A stretch of DNA of 64,000 nucleotides from Arhodomonas sp051195215 (GTDB lineage Bacteria > Pseudomonadota > Gammaproteobacteria > Nitrococcales > Nitrococcaceae), in assembly GCF_051195215.1 (NCBI RefSeq), contig NZ_JBNAZM010000016.1, positions 1 to 64,000 on the forward strand. Reading direction: 5' to 3'. Shown here piece by piece: positions 35,314 to 44,363 of this stretch. The notes under the pieces were generated by a model that saw nothing but the letters and a program-made list of their open reading frames with translations, searched no databases and was not told the origin of the DNA. Positions within the stretch are counted from its first letter, which is position 1; each line of letters opens with the position of its first letter. The position numbers were made by a program, and so were the translations under genes.

Positions 35314-36192
35314 ATGAAGAAGCTATTCGGTGCATTGCTCCCCGGCGTGCTCGCATTGAGTGTGAATGCGATGGCGGCGGATCCAGCCCCGCTCACCCAC
35401 CTGTGGACGACGGAGGGATTCGCGGAGCCGGAATCGGTGGTGGTGGATGCGGCACGCGATCGCCTGATAGTCAGCAACATTGACGGCCATCCGGGCGAGG
35501 CTGACGGCGAGGGCTTCCTCTCGCTGCTCGACCCGGATGGTTCAGTGGTGAATCGCCAGTGGATAGGGGGCCTGGACGCGCCCAAGGGTATGGCGATACA
35601 CGAGGGCAGACTCTACGTAAGCGACATCACGGCGCTGCACGAGATCGACCTGGAGCGAGGGCGGCTCGTTCGCTCGTTCGAGCCGGATGACGCGCGGTTT
35701 CTCAACGATGTCACGGTCACGGCCGATGGCGACGTGTACGTGACCGACATGATGGCGAACGCGGTGTACCGGTTACACGACGGCCGGCTCACGCGCTGGT
35801 CGGAGGACGACGGTCTGCATCATCCCAACGGCATCCTGGCACAGGACGGCCGGCTCATCGTCGGCAACTGGGGCACGGGCCTCGAGAGCGATTTCACCAC
35901 CGCGACGCCGGGTTCACTGGTGCTGATGGATGCCGATGGGGCCGGGATCGAGCCCGTCCCCAATGGCGATGCGCTGGGCAATATCGACGGTGTCGCAGCG
36001 CTCGGTCACTACCTCGTGGTGAGCGACTGGGTGAAGGGTACGCTGACGTTCCTCCCGCAAGCGGGCGGGGCCGTGGAGACGCATGCGGTGGAACCGGGCG
36101 TGGCGGACATCGGTGCCGCGGGCGATCGCCTTTACGTCCCGCTGATGCGAACTGGCAGGGTTTCCGCTTACTCCGTCTCCGCCAGCCCGTAG
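35314..36192 (+). CDS. Periplasmic SMP-30/gluconolactonase-like protein
   Basis: 292 residues. A signal peptide spans residues 1-21 (LFGALLPGVLALSVNAMAA). The rest is a six-bladed beta-propeller of the SMP-30/NHL type: VVVDAARDRLIVSNIDGHPG, LNDVTVTADGDVYVTDMMAN and HPNGILAQDGRLIVGNWGTG include the Asn/Asp residues that would bind calcium. It could be a periplasmic lactonase or a sugar-acid sensor. The start has AGGAG 8 bases upstream. Probably regulated by the divergent XRE gene. A hairpin straddles its stop codon (36181-36198). Confidence 0.75.
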   Translation: MKKLFGALLPGVLALSVNAMAADPAPLTHLWTTEGFAEPESVVVDAARDRLIVSNIDGHPGEADGEGFLSLLDPDGSVVNRQWIGGLDAPKGMAIHEGRLYVSDITALHEIDLERGRLVRSFEPDDARFLNDVTVTADGDVYVTDMMANAVYRLHDGRLTRWSEDDGLHHPNGILAQDGRLIVGNWGTGLESDFTTATPGSLVLMDADGAGIEPVPNGDALGNIDGVAALGHYLVVSDWVKGTLTFLPQAGGAVETHAVEPGVADIGAAGDRLYVPLMRTGRVSAYSVSASP

Positions 36193-36221
36193 GCTGGCGA
36201 CGTTGCCATTTGGTGCCAGGG

Positions 36222-36267
36222 GGCGCAGGCCGCGGCGTGGCGACGCGTCCGCGTCGCGGCCTGCGCC
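36222..36267 (+). terminator. Strong hairpin downstream of the SMP-30-like gene
   Basis: GGCGCAGGCCGCG (36222-36234) pairs with CGCGGCCTGCGCC (36255-36267), with a smaller inner stem GCGACGCG/GCGTCGC. It separates the lactonase-like gene from marR. No T-run. Confidence 0.5.
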
Positions 36268-36299
36268 TCGGCCCGGGGACGCTGCGGTGGCGAGCGGAG

Positions 36300-36341
36300 T
36301 TGACGCACGTCTTTCGTGGTCATATCGTGCATATACACGTC
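36300..36341 (+). promoter_or_regulatory. marR promoter with overlapping operator
   Basis: TTGACG (36300-36305), 17-base spacer, TATCGT (36323-36328). The imperfect palindrome TCGTGCATATACACG at 36325-36339 overlaps the -10 region and start point. The same TCGTG.ATATACAC sequence recurs before the RND gene at 36838, as expected for a shared MarR-type operator. Confidence 0.6.
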
Positions 36342-36358
36342 TTGATACGAATCGCATC

Positions 36359-36787
36359 ATGGTGTCCAACGAGTTCGTGGCGGAGAATTGTGCCTGCTTC
36401 CATCTGCGTAGTGCCGCACGGGTGGTGACGCGGGCTTATGACCGCGCTCTGGCGCCTACCGGTCTTCGCATCACCCAGTTCACGCTGCTGGTCGCCGCGA
36501 GTATGGAGACGGGCGCCTCGCTGACGACACTCGCCGAGCACATGGCCATGGATCGCACGACCCTGTCCCGCAATCTGCGGCCGCTGGAGAAACGGGGGTT
36601 GCTGACGGTTTCCCAGGAGGGCTACCGGCGCGAACGCACTATTCACCTGACACCCGAGGGAACACAGTTGCTCGAGCGGGCGAAGCGCTGCTGGGAAGGG
36701 GCGCAGCAAGAGATAGTGGAGCGGCTGGGTGAGGAACGTTGGCAGCGGCTCAAGAGTGAGCTCGGGGACCTGGTGGCGGTGGGCTGA
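36359..36787 (+). CDS. MarR family transcriptional regulator
   Basis: 142 residues, normal MarR length. The winged HTH covers LTTLAEHMAMDRTTLSRNLR and PLEKRGLLTVSQEGYRRERT (the beta-wing), followed by the C-terminal dimer helix. The start at 36359 lies about 20 bases after the operator and lacks a ribosome binding site; the message may have a very short leader. It probably represses itself and the downstream RND/OMP pair, both preceded by the same ATATACAC dyad, and responds to a small hydrophobic or aromatic ligand. Confidence 0.87.
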   Translation: MVSNEFVAENCACFHLRSAARVVTRAYDRALAPTGLRITQFTLLVAASMETGASLTTLAEHMAMDRTTLSRNLRPLEKRGLLTVSQEGYRRERTIHLTPEGTQLLERAKRCWEGAQQEIVERLGEERWQRLKSELGDLVAVG

Positions 36788-36800
36788 CACCCCTCGGGCG

Positions 36801-36830
36801 ATAGTGGTGCGTGGAGCGCCACTATTTTTT
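36801..36830 (+). terminator. Rho-independent terminator of marR
   Basis: ATAGTGG (36801-36807) pairs with CCACTAT (36819-36825) with further G-C pairs inside, followed by a run of six T. This is the clearest intrinsic terminator in the window and isolates marR from the RND operon. Confidence 0.85.
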
Positions 36831-36837
36831 GACGATG

Positions 36838-36853
36838 TAGTGTATATACACGA
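36838..36853. promoter_or_regulatory. MarR operator before the RND gene
   Basis: GTGTATATACAC at 36840-36851 is a perfect 12-bp palindrome, with TA on the left and GA on the right extending towards GTCGTGTATATACAC on the minus strand. It matches the dyad before marR and lies 16 bases from the RND start codon, so binding would block transcription. Confidence 0.65.
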
Positions 36854-36868
36854 CATGGGGGATCGATC

Positions 36869-39800
36869 GTGCCAGAACATGAGTCGGCCAGCCGGCGGTT
36901 CTTCCTTTGGGTGACCGCCCATTCCAGGACTATTCTCGTCGCCGGTGCCGTGCTGATCGCCGTGGCTGCCGCCTGGTTGCCGGCCCTTCAGAAAGATACC
37001 GGCGCGGATGCCTTCATCGCCGACGACAATCCGGCCCTGGTGTATCGCGACGAGGTGAAGCGTCTATTCGGGCTGGACGACCCGTTCGTCGTCGCCGTCG
37101 TCAACGAGGGCCGACAGGGCATTTACAATCCCGCCAGCCTGAAACTCGTCCAGTGGCTTACTGACCGTATCCGGGCACTGGACAACGTCGACCCGGCGGG
37201 TGTCACGAGCCTCGCGACCGAGAGCGACATCCGCGGCACCGCCGGCGGCATGGCGGTGGAACCGTTCTTCGACGAACCGCCGGCCACACTCGAAGGGGCC
37301 CGTTCGGTTCGCCGCGCCATTGCCGATTTCCCGCTGTACCAGGGCAATCTGGTCGCCGAGGACGGCAACGCCACGCTGATCCTCGCCGAGGTGGTGGACG
37401 AGGCGCGCAACGCCGGGACGTACCAACGCCTGATGCGTCTGGCGGAGAATGCGCCGAAAGGGGCCGACGACCGGATTCACGTCGCCGGCGAGGGAGCGGT
37501 GAGTGGTTACCTGGGCAGCTACATCGACCGCGATGCCAAGCGCCTCAACCCCTTGGCAGGGGGCGTTATCACGCTCGTGCTGCTGCTCGCTTTCCGGACA
37601 CTACGCGGAATGCTGCTTCCCAACGTCGTCGTCTTGGCCACGGTGGTGGGGGCGCTTGGCACCATGGCGGCGGTTGGTGTGCCGTTCTACGTGATAACGA
37701 ATGGCCTGGTGGCGATTCTCATCGGTATCGCCGTCGCCGACTCGGTCCATATTTTCGGCCGCTACTATGAGCTCATCCGGGAGCATCCGGACGCGGGCGG
37801 TCGAGAGCTGGTAGTCACCGCCATGGTGGACATGTGGCGGCCGGTGACCCTGACCACACTCACCACGGTAGCCGGATTCGCCGGGCTGTACGGTGCCTCA
37901 GCCATGCCGCCGATGCGGTATTTCGGCCTGTTCGCGGCGTTGGGCGTGATCGTGGCATGGGTCTATTCACTGCTCGTGCTGCCCGCGGCGCTCGCGTTGC
38001 TGCGGCCAAAACCGACTCCGACCTTCGGTCAGCGGTCGTCTCGACACGGCCAGTGGCTCCAGCGCGTGCTCGTCGGTCTCGGGGCGGCGGTGCTGCGTTG
38101 TCCCCGTATCACGGTGTTGGGTGCCATTGTGGTTGCGGCACTGGGTGTCCACGGTGCCAGCCGGGTCGTGGTCGAGGACCAGCGTATCGAGAACTTTCAG
38201 CGCAGTGAGCCCATCTACCGTGCCGACGCGGTGATCAACCGTCACATGGACGGCATTCACCATCTGGACATCGTGGTGGAGACCCCGGAACGCGAGGGCC
38301 TGTTCCGCCCGTCACGTTTACGGCGAATAGAGGCCCTGCAACGTTTCGCAGAGACACTGCCGCATGTGAACGGCACCACGTCGGTGGTGGATTACATCAA
38401 ACAGATGCACCGCGCCGTGAATGAGGATCGCCCGGCGGCCTACCGCATCCCCGACGATGCCGCGTTGATCGCTCAACTCTTTCTGCTGTACGCGGCCTCG
38501 GGGAGCCCCACCGACTTCGAGGAAGAGGTGGACTACGACTACCGGCGTGCGCTCGTGCGTCTGCAAGTGGATACCGGTGCCTACCGCAACAATCGCCGTC
38601 TGGTCAGCGCGCTGGAGCGCTACATCCGCGACGAATTCAATACCGCAGCGATGCGGGCCACGCTCACCGGTCGCATCCAGGTCGACTACCACTGGATCGA
38701 CAATATCGCGACCAGTCACGTAACCAGCCTGATGGCGTCGCTGTTCATGGTCTGGCTCATGGCCGTGGTCATGTTCCGGTCGCTGGTGGCCGGGGTGTTC
38801 GCGTTGTTGCCCGTGGCCTCCGCGGTCCTGTTCGTCTACGCCGTGATGGGGCTGGGCGGGATCTGGCTCGGGGTGGGGACGTCCATGTTCGCTGCCATTG
38901 CCATCGGACTGGGTGTCGACTTTGCCATCCACACCCTCGACCGCCTGCGCGAGCTTCTCGCCGGTGCGGAGGCCGGCACCGATCTCGACCGGCGTATCAC
39001 GCCGCTATTTGCGTCCACGGGGCGGGCGTTGATGTTCAATTTCCTGGCGCTCGCCCTGGGGTTCCTGGTGTTGACCAGCAGTGAGGTGCCGCCGCTCGTG
39101 GACTTCGGTGCTCTGGTGGCGGTGGCCGTCACGACGGCCTTCGCGACCAGTGTGACCGTGCTGCCGGCGCTCGCCAAACTGCTGCGCCCCCGTTTTCTCA
39201 CCGGCACTGCGCCCGTGCGCGGCACTGGTGTGGCCAGTAACGTGATGCGTGCCGCACTGGTGGCCGCCCCGGTGCTCGTTTCGGTGGCCGTCCATGACCC
39301 GGCCGCGGCCGCTGAACCGAACCTGCCCGAGGGCCGTGCCGTGATGCAGATCGTCGATGCCCGTGACGAAGGCGTGTCGGTGTCCCGGGATCTGCGCATG
39401 ACCCTCACCGATCGCCGGGGAGTGACGCGCGTACGCGAAACCCGGGGCTTTCGCCGGTACTTCGGCGACGAGAAGCGCTCGGTGATCTTCTACGAGGCAC
39501 CTTCCAATATCGCGGGGACGGCGTTTCTCACCTATGACTATGCCGCTGCCGGCCGCGACGACGATCAGTGGCTCTATCTGCCCAGCTTGCGCAAGGTCCG
39601 GCGCATACCCGCCTCCGACCGGGGGGATTACTTTCTCGGTACCGATTTCACCTACGAGGACATCAAGAACGAGAACAAGGTGCCGCTCGAGGATTATCGC
39701 TTCGAGACCGTGGGCCGGGAACGCGTCGACGCAGTAGAGACGGTCGTGGTCGAGGGTACACCAGTGGACCGGGAGACCGCCGGGGAGCTCGGTTACGGGC

Positions 39801-40057
39801 GCGTGCGCTGGTACGTGGATAAGACGACCCGTTTTTCCCGGCGAACGGAAATCTGGGACGTCAACGGCAACGCGCTGAAGACGGTCCACGTTGAGCGTAT
39901 CGAGCGAATCGACGGCATATGGACGGCCCTCAGGCTGCGCGCGGTGAACCACAAGAGTGGACACGAGAGCGTGTTCGAGTTCTCCAACGTCGATTATCAC
40001 ACCCGCGTGCCGGAGCGCGTGTTCACCCGGCAATCGCTGCGCCGTGGCTTCTACTGA
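36869..40057 (+). CDS. RND/MMPL permease fused to a periplasmic LolA-like domain
   Basis: 1062 residues. Residues 1-~790 form an RND/MMPL permease with two sets of membrane helices and two large periplasmic loops (VGVPFYVITNGLVAILIGIA, VADSVHIFGRYYELIREHPD; second half AIAIGLGVDFAIHTLDRLRE, FNFLALALGFLVLTSSEVPP). Residues ~800-825 look like an internal signal segment (MRAALVAAPVLVSVAVHDPA then AAAE). Residues ~825-1062 match the outer-membrane lipoprotein-sorting (LolA-like) proteins normally encoded separately next to such RND genes (LYLPSLRKVRRIPASDRGDY; TDFTYEDIKNENKVPLEDYR). The GTG start follows GGGGGAT. It would export a hydrophobic substrate with the downstream outer-membrane protein. 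The fusion is unusual; a missed stop from a sequencing error cannot be excluded. Confidence 0.8.
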   Translation: MPEHESASRRFFLWVTAHSRTILVAGAVLIAVAAAWLPALQKDTGADAFIADDNPALVYRDEVKRLFGLDDPFVVAVVNEGRQGIYNPASLKLVQWLTDRIRALDNVDPAGVTSLATESDIRGTAGGMAVEPFFDEPPATLEGARSVRRAIADFPLYQGNLVAEDGNATLILAEVVDEARNAGTYQRLMRLAENAPKGADDRIHVAGEGAVSGYLGSYIDRDAKRLNPLAGGVITLVLLLAFRTLRGMLLPNVVVLATVVGALGTMAAVGVPFYVITNGLVAILIGIAVADSVHIFGRYYELIREHPDAGGRELVVTAMVDMWRPVTLTTLTTVAGFAGLYGASAMPPMRYFGLFAALGVIVAWVYSLLVLPAALALLRPKPTPTFGQRSSRHGQWLQRVLVGLGAAVLRCPRITVLGAIVVAALGVHGASRVVVEDQRIENFQRSEPIYRADAVINRHMDGIHHLDIVVETPEREGLFRPSRLRRIEALQRFAETLPHVNGTTSVVDYIKQMHRAVNEDRPAAYRIPDDAALIAQLFLLYAASGSPTDFEEEVDYDYRRALVRLQVDTGAYRNNRRLVSALERYIRDEFNTAAMRATLTGRIQVDYHWIDNIATSHVTSLMASLFMVWLMAVVMFRSLVAGVFALLPVASAVLFVYAVMGLGGIWLGVGTSMFAAIAIGLGVDFAIHTLDRLRELLAGAEAGTDLDRRITPLFASTGRALMFNFLALALGFLVLTSSEVPPLVDFGALVAVAVTTAFATSVTVLPALAKLLRPRFLTGTAPVRGTGVASNVMRAALVAAPVLVSVAVHDPAAAAEPNLPEGRAVMQIVDARDEGVSVSRDLRMTLTDRRGVTRVRETRGFRRYFGDEKRSVIFYEAPSNIAGTAFLTYDYAAAGRDDDQWLYLPSLRKVRRIPASDRGDYFLGTDFTYEDIKNENKVPLEDYRFETVGRERVDAVETVVVEGTPVDRETAGELGYGRVRWYVDKTTRFSRRTEIWDVNGNALKTVHVERIERIDGIWTALRLRAVNHKSGHESVFEFSNVDYHTRVPERVFTRQSLRRGFY

Positions 40058-40094
40058 CCGGGGGAGCGCAGGGGAGCGCGGTGGAGCTCATGGC

Positions 40095-41426
40095 ATGCGA
40101 CAGACGATGATTCCGGGGAGAGCGCTCGCGTTCGTCGTGCTCGCTCTGGTTGGCGAGGCGGCAGAGGCGTTGGATTGGGCAGGGCGGCTGGAAACGTCGC
40201 TCCTCGTCGACGCGGAGACGGCGTTCCAGACGGTGGGCGGGGACCTGCAGAAAAGCCAGCTAACGCTGACGCCGCAGGCACGGCTCGATATTTCGCCGTC
40301 CACCCGTATTACCGGCATTGCCCGGTTGCGGTTCGACGGCGCGGACGAGCTGGAGCCGGGACGGCCAAGTCAGGCTACCCGCGCTGCCTTGTCCCGACGG
40401 GTGTTTGTAAAGGAGAGGGCCGAGCTCGAATTGCGCGAACTCTATCTGGACGCTTTCGTTGGCGACGTTTTTCTGCGCCTGGGCAAGCAACAGACTGTGT
40501 GGGGGCAGGCGGACGGGCTCAAGGTGCTCGATGTCGTCAACCCCCAGAGTTATCGCGAGTTCATACTCGCGGATTACGATGACTCGCGTATTCCGTTGTG
40601 GACCGCCAAGGCGGAGCTGCCGGTGGGCGATGGTCTGCTACAGCTGCTCTGGATTCCGGACCGGACTTACCATGACGTACCCGATCCGGGGGCTAGCTAT
40701 GCCTTCACCACGCCCAGGTTGGTACCGGAGTCGGAACCGGGTACCCCCGTCAGGCTGGAGGCGCCGGATCGTCCGGGCCGGTTCTTCGCCGATTCGGATG
40801 CGGGCGTTCGTTATTCCGTATTCGCCGGCGGTTGGGATCTCACCCTGAACTATCTCTATCACTATGATGACACTGCGGTCTTCGGGCGACGTGTGACGGC
40901 GGATGGCGTGGTCGTTACCCCCGAGTACGGCCGAACCCACACCTTCGGCGGCACGGCGAGCACGGCCTTCGGCAGCTTCACGCTGCGAAGTGAGCTCGCC
41001 TATTCGTCGAACCGGCGCTTTATCACCAAGGATCCGGGAGATCGCGACGGCATCGCCGCGTCGGGCGAGCTCGGCTATGTGCTTGGCCTGGACTGGCAGG
41101 CACCGGGCGATACCTTCGTCAGTGGGCAGGTCTTTCAGAGTCGCCTCACCGGGACGTCGCGCGATCTCAACCGAGACGCGGTGGATACCAGCGTAACCCT
41201 GTTGTTCGAACGCGAATTTCTCCACGAGACCGTTACGGCGAGCGTACTGTGGATACATGGTTTCCACGACGGCGATGGTCTCGTTCAGCCAGGGATCCGC
41301 TATGACGTTTCCAGCAATTTATCGGTCAGATTCGGCGCTGACGTGTTCTATGGTCCGGAGCACGGTCTCTACGGTGAGTTCGATGACACGGATCGCGTCA
41401 CCATCGGGTTCGAATGGGGACTGTGA
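40095..41426 (+). CDS. Outer-membrane beta-barrel protein, DUF1302-like
   Basis: 443 residues. Signal peptide about 1-25 (IPGRALAFVVLALVGEAAEA). The mature part alternates polar and aromatic residues as in beta barrels (RELYLDAFVGDVFLRLGKQQ, VWGQADGLKVLDVVNPQSYR, a hallmark of DUF1302-like proteins), and ends in an aromatic/hydrophobic C-terminal strand, VTIGFEWGL. RND permeases with LolA-like partners are commonly paired with such an outer-membrane protein. It starts 38 bases after the RND stop, so the two form an operon. GGAG lies upstream of the ATG at 40095. Confidence 0.78.
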   Translation: MRQTMIPGRALAFVVLALVGEAAEALDWAGRLETSLLVDAETAFQTVGGDLQKSQLTLTPQARLDISPSTRITGIARLRFDGADELEPGRPSQATRAALSRRVFVKERAELELRELYLDAFVGDVFLRLGKQQTVWGQADGLKVLDVVNPQSYREFILADYDDSRIPLWTAKAELPVGDGLLQLLWIPDRTYHDVPDPGASYAFTTPRLVPESEPGTPVRLEAPDRPGRFFADSDAGVRYSVFAGGWDLTLNYLYHYDDTAVFGRRVTADGVVVTPEYGRTHTFGGTASTAFGSFTLRSELAYSSNRRFITKDPGDRDGIAASGELGYVLGLDWQAPGDTFVSGQVFQSRLTGTSRDLNRDAVDTSVTLLFEREFLHETVTASVLWIHGFHDGDGLVQPGIRYDVSSNLSVRFGADVFYGPEHGLYGEFDDTDRVTIGFEWGL

Positions 41427-41511
41427 GCGCAGCCGGCTTCTCCGGGCGCCCACGACGGGTGATGGCCTTTCCCCGGGAAGGCCGAACAGCGCGCTAGCGC
41501 AGCGGTGATTC

Positions 41512-42465
41512 ATGTTCACGAATCTGCGGAAGTTACCGTCCCTCGACGGGATAAGAACCTTCATCGTCGTCGCGCGGCGGCTGAGTATCACCCGGGCCGC
41601 TGAGGAGCTCCATCGCTCGCAGTCCGCGGTGAGTCGGCAGCTACAGACGCTGGAACGGGCGCTGGGGCGCAAACTCGTCGTGCGAGCGCATCGCCGAATC
41701 CGCCTCACCGCGGACGGCGCCCGACTGTATGCGGTGGCTCAGCCGGCCCTCGAGCAACTGGAACGAGGCGTGTCGGAACTGCTCGATGACGGCGCACGCC
41801 GTCCCGTCACCGTGAGCGCGAGCATCGGTGTAACAGCGCTGTGGTTTCTGCCGCGCCTCGGTGAGTTTCAGCGGGAGCATCCGGGCATCGACGTCCGCGT
41901 TGCCGCCAGTAACGCTCTCGAGGATCTGCGGGCGGAGGGGATCGATCTGGCGATCCGCTATGGCAGACGGGGGGATGCGTCCCGGGAGGGGACGCATCTG
42001 TTCGACGAGATCGTTCGGCCGGTTGCCTCGCCGGAGCTCGGTGCCAGGCCGGTGAACGAGAAGATGCTGGCCGACAGCGTGTTGATTGACTTCGATGACC
42101 CGGAGCACCCCGGTCTGCGCTGGGAGACGCCGCTGGCCGCCATGGGTCTGGACGAACGCACGCCCAAGGGGGTTCTGCGATTCAACCAGTACGATCAGGT
42201 TATCCAGGCGGCGCTCGCCGGGCAGGGTGTTGCGCTGGGGCGGTTGCCGCTCATTCACCATCTCATCGACGAAGGGCGCCTGGTCACGCTCGATCGGGAA
42301 GCGGCCGTGCCGCACTCCCAGTATGCCTACTGGGTGCTCGGATGTCGCGACAGTCGGCCGGCCGTCCGCGCGGTCGCCGAGTGGATCGTCGCTCAGGCGA
42401 GGGCCACGGAAAAGCGCCTGACCGAGGGCAGGTCATCCGGGCTCGGCTCGGAAGACCTGGCGTGA
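41512..42465 (+). CDS. LysR family regulator, GcvA-like
   Basis: 317 residues. HTH at residues ~9-68 (LDGIRTFIVVARRLSITRAA; LHRSQSAVSRQLQTLERALG) and a substrate-binding domain with LAIRYGRRGDASREG and VIQAALAGQGVALGRLPLIH. It lies downstream of the RND/OMP operon and 46 bases upstream of a GNAT gene on the same strand; it is not divergent to any gene, so its target is unclear. Confidence 0.85.
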   Translation: MFTNLRKLPSLDGIRTFIVVARRLSITRAAEELHRSQSAVSRQLQTLERALGRKLVVRAHRRIRLTADGARLYAVAQPALEQLERGVSELLDDGARRPVTVSASIGVTALWFLPRLGEFQREHPGIDVRVAASNALEDLRAEGIDLAIRYGRRGDASREGTHLFDEIVRPVASPELGARPVNEKMLADSVLIDFDDPEHPGLRWETPLAAMGLDERTPKGVLRFNQYDQVIQAALAGQGVALGRLPLIHHLIDEGRLVTLDREAAVPHSQYAYWVLGCRDSRPAVRAVAEWIVAQARATEKRLTEGRSSGLGSEDLA

Positions 42466-42511
42466 CAGCGGACCATTGCCTGGCTTTGGGGACGAAGGGG
42501 AGAGACGTGAA

Positions 42512-43018
42512 ATGACGTATATCCGTTCAGAGGTGCCGGCGGATCACGAGGCCGTCCGATGGGTGAACGAGCATGCATTCGGGCGGCCGGACGAGGCCCT
42601 TCTGGTCTCCGCCCTGCGGGAACGTGCCCGTCCGGTGATCTCGCTGGTAGCCGAAATACAGGAGCGGGTAGTCGGTCATATCATGTTCTCCCCTGGCAGT
42701 CTTTCCGGGCATGGTGACTCTGACGTCATGGTGTTGGCGCCCATGGCAGTCGCGCCCGCGCGGCAGGGGGGTGGTCTCGGATCGCTGCTCGTACGCGAAG
42801 GGCTCGCCGAGTGCGGGCGCCTCGGTGTCGGGGCCGTCGTCGTTCTCGGTCATGCTGACTTCTACCCTCGATTCGGTTTCGTGCCCGCGAGCGACTACGG
42901 CCTCTCCTGTGCCTATGAGGTGCCCGCCGAAGCGTTCATGGCCGTGGAGCTTCGAGCGGGCTATCTGAGTGGACGTCCGGGCACCGTACGGTTTCACCCG
43001 GCATTCGACGACCTTTGA
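42512..43018 (+). CDS. GNAT family N-acetyltransferase (YhbS-like)
   Basis: 168 residues. Acetyl-CoA site motif: VMVLAPMAVAPARQGGGLGS then LLVREGLAECGRLGVGAVVV; later VLGHADFYPRFGFVPASDYG is typical of the YhbS subgroup. Acetylates an unknown amine in the cytoplasm. GGGGAGAG precedes the start at 42512. Possibly cotranscribed with the LysR gene before it. Confidence 0.85.
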   Translation: MTYIRSEVPADHEAVRWVNEHAFGRPDEALLVSALRERARPVISLVAEIQERVVGHIMFSPGSLSGHGDSDVMVLAPMAVAPARQGGGLGSLLVREGLAECGRLGVGAVVVLGHADFYPRFGFVPASDYGLSCAYEVPAEAFMAVELRAGYLSGRPGTVRFHPAFDDL

Positions 43019-43107
43019 TCCTGCATCGCGGGTCGTGGCGGGACGGCGGTGCCCCTGATCACACGGATGCCGGTTTCTGGCTGTGCCCACGGCATGGGCG
43101 CGAGCGT

Positions 43108-44280
43108 TCAACTCAGCGCACCGGATAGCCACAGCGCGTAAAGCGAAGCCAATGCGGTGACGCCTTGAACGATGCTGCCGCCGACAATCGCTACGAGCGC
43201 ACTGCGCTCACAGTGCTTTCCGAACGCGTCCTGACGAATTAGCCAGTAGAAGCTGTCATTGGGCAGTATGGCGACCATTGATCCCGCACAAACGGCCAGG
43301 ACCGCTGCTGGCGGCGGCAGAACGCCCGATTCGGTAAACGGTGCGGCGAATGAAGCGACGGCAGCGAATGTCGCTATGCTCGAGCCTTGGATCAGCTTGA
43401 AGGCCGCAGTCAGCGCGAACAGGCCAAGTATGCCCTCCATGCCCGCGCTGACTGACGTGAATCGGTCCAGTGCATCGAGTTCCACCAGTATTCTGCCGAG
43501 TGCGCTGCCGGCGCCAATCAGAAAGAGCAACTCCGTGGTCCGGCCGACGGCGCGCTCCAGGCACTCGCGGCGCGCCGGTCGCGGCAGCACGGTCAGGGCG
43601 AGAGTGGCCGAGGTGGCCAGAGCGCCAGCGGGCTGGGTCAAAAAGCCGAGTACGGGGTGGGCGCGAAGGTCCACGACGACGCCCGCGAGAACCAGGGCCA
43701 GTAGTAGAGTCAGTGACCCCATGGCAACGGGGAAACCCGTCAACGAAGTCGCCTCGGCATGTGTGCTCGAATCACGACTCGCGCCGTTGAATCGCGAGCT
43801 CCAGAGCAGGCCTGTCAACCATACGGGCACGAATATCGCGCCGCCCAGCAGCAGCGCTGAATCGGTGGCGACACCCAGCGCTGTAGCCACGAGAAGGGGC
43901 CCGGCGGGGAACAGGAGCTTGAATCCGGCATACGCGCCGAGGGCAAGCGCGAATCGGCGATCTCCGCCCATCGGCGAGAGCGCGGCATACGCCGTGTCCG
44001 GGCATACCATCCCCGCGGCGGTTACGGGACCGAGCAGCACGCTGCCGAGCCCGGAGGTATTCAGATTCGATCGAGAGAGGGCTTCCGCGAGTGTGAACGA
44101 CGGCAGCAGGATCACGGCGAACTCTCCCAGGCGTTGCCCCCAACCGTCGTTGATCGTCGTTATCAATGCATGGGAATCCATGCCGGCACCTATTCCCACG
44201 GCAATCGTGGCGATCACAATGAGTAGTGGCAGCGGCAGTCGCAAAATGTCCGTTAAACATTTTCGGCTCGTCATGATCAT
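43108..44280 (-). CDS. GntP-like organic acid permease
   Basis: 390 residues from the ATG at 44280, with GGGGG upstream; about ten to twelve hydrophobic segments. ILPNDSFYWLIRQDAFGKHC near the C-terminus resembles the conserved LPNDSFFW motif of GntP/GntT gluconate symporters, and AFKLIQGSSIATFAAVASFA matches the central GSxTVA-like motif. It probably imports a sugar acid or similar organic anion with protons. It is divergent from a GcvA-like LysR gene 83 bases away, its likely regulator. Confidence 0.75.
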   Translation of the reverse strand: MIMTSRKCLTDILRLPLPLLIVIATIAVGIGAGMDSHALITTINDGWGQRLGEFAVILLPSFTLAEALSRSNLNTSGLGSVLLGPVTAAGMVCPDTAYAALSPMGGDRRFALALGAYAGFKLLFPAGPLLVATALGVATDSALLLGGAIFVPVWLTGLLWSSRFNGASRDSSTHAEATSLTGFPVAMGSLTLLLALVLAGVVVDLRAHPVLGFLTQPAGALATSATLALTVLPRPARRECLERAVGRTTELLFLIGAGSALGRILVELDALDRFTSVSAGMEGILGLFALTAAFKLIQGSSIATFAAVASFAAPFTESGVLPPPAAVLAVCAGSMVAILPNDSFYWLIRQDAFGKHCERSALVAIVGGSIVQGVTALASLYALWLSGALS

Positions 44281-44363
44281 TCTGCCCCCGGCCGGTTTCG
44301 GTGTCCGGGAGATTGTCGGATGACGTGAACGGAGAATGAAGCGATGATTACTGGTGGTTTTTA

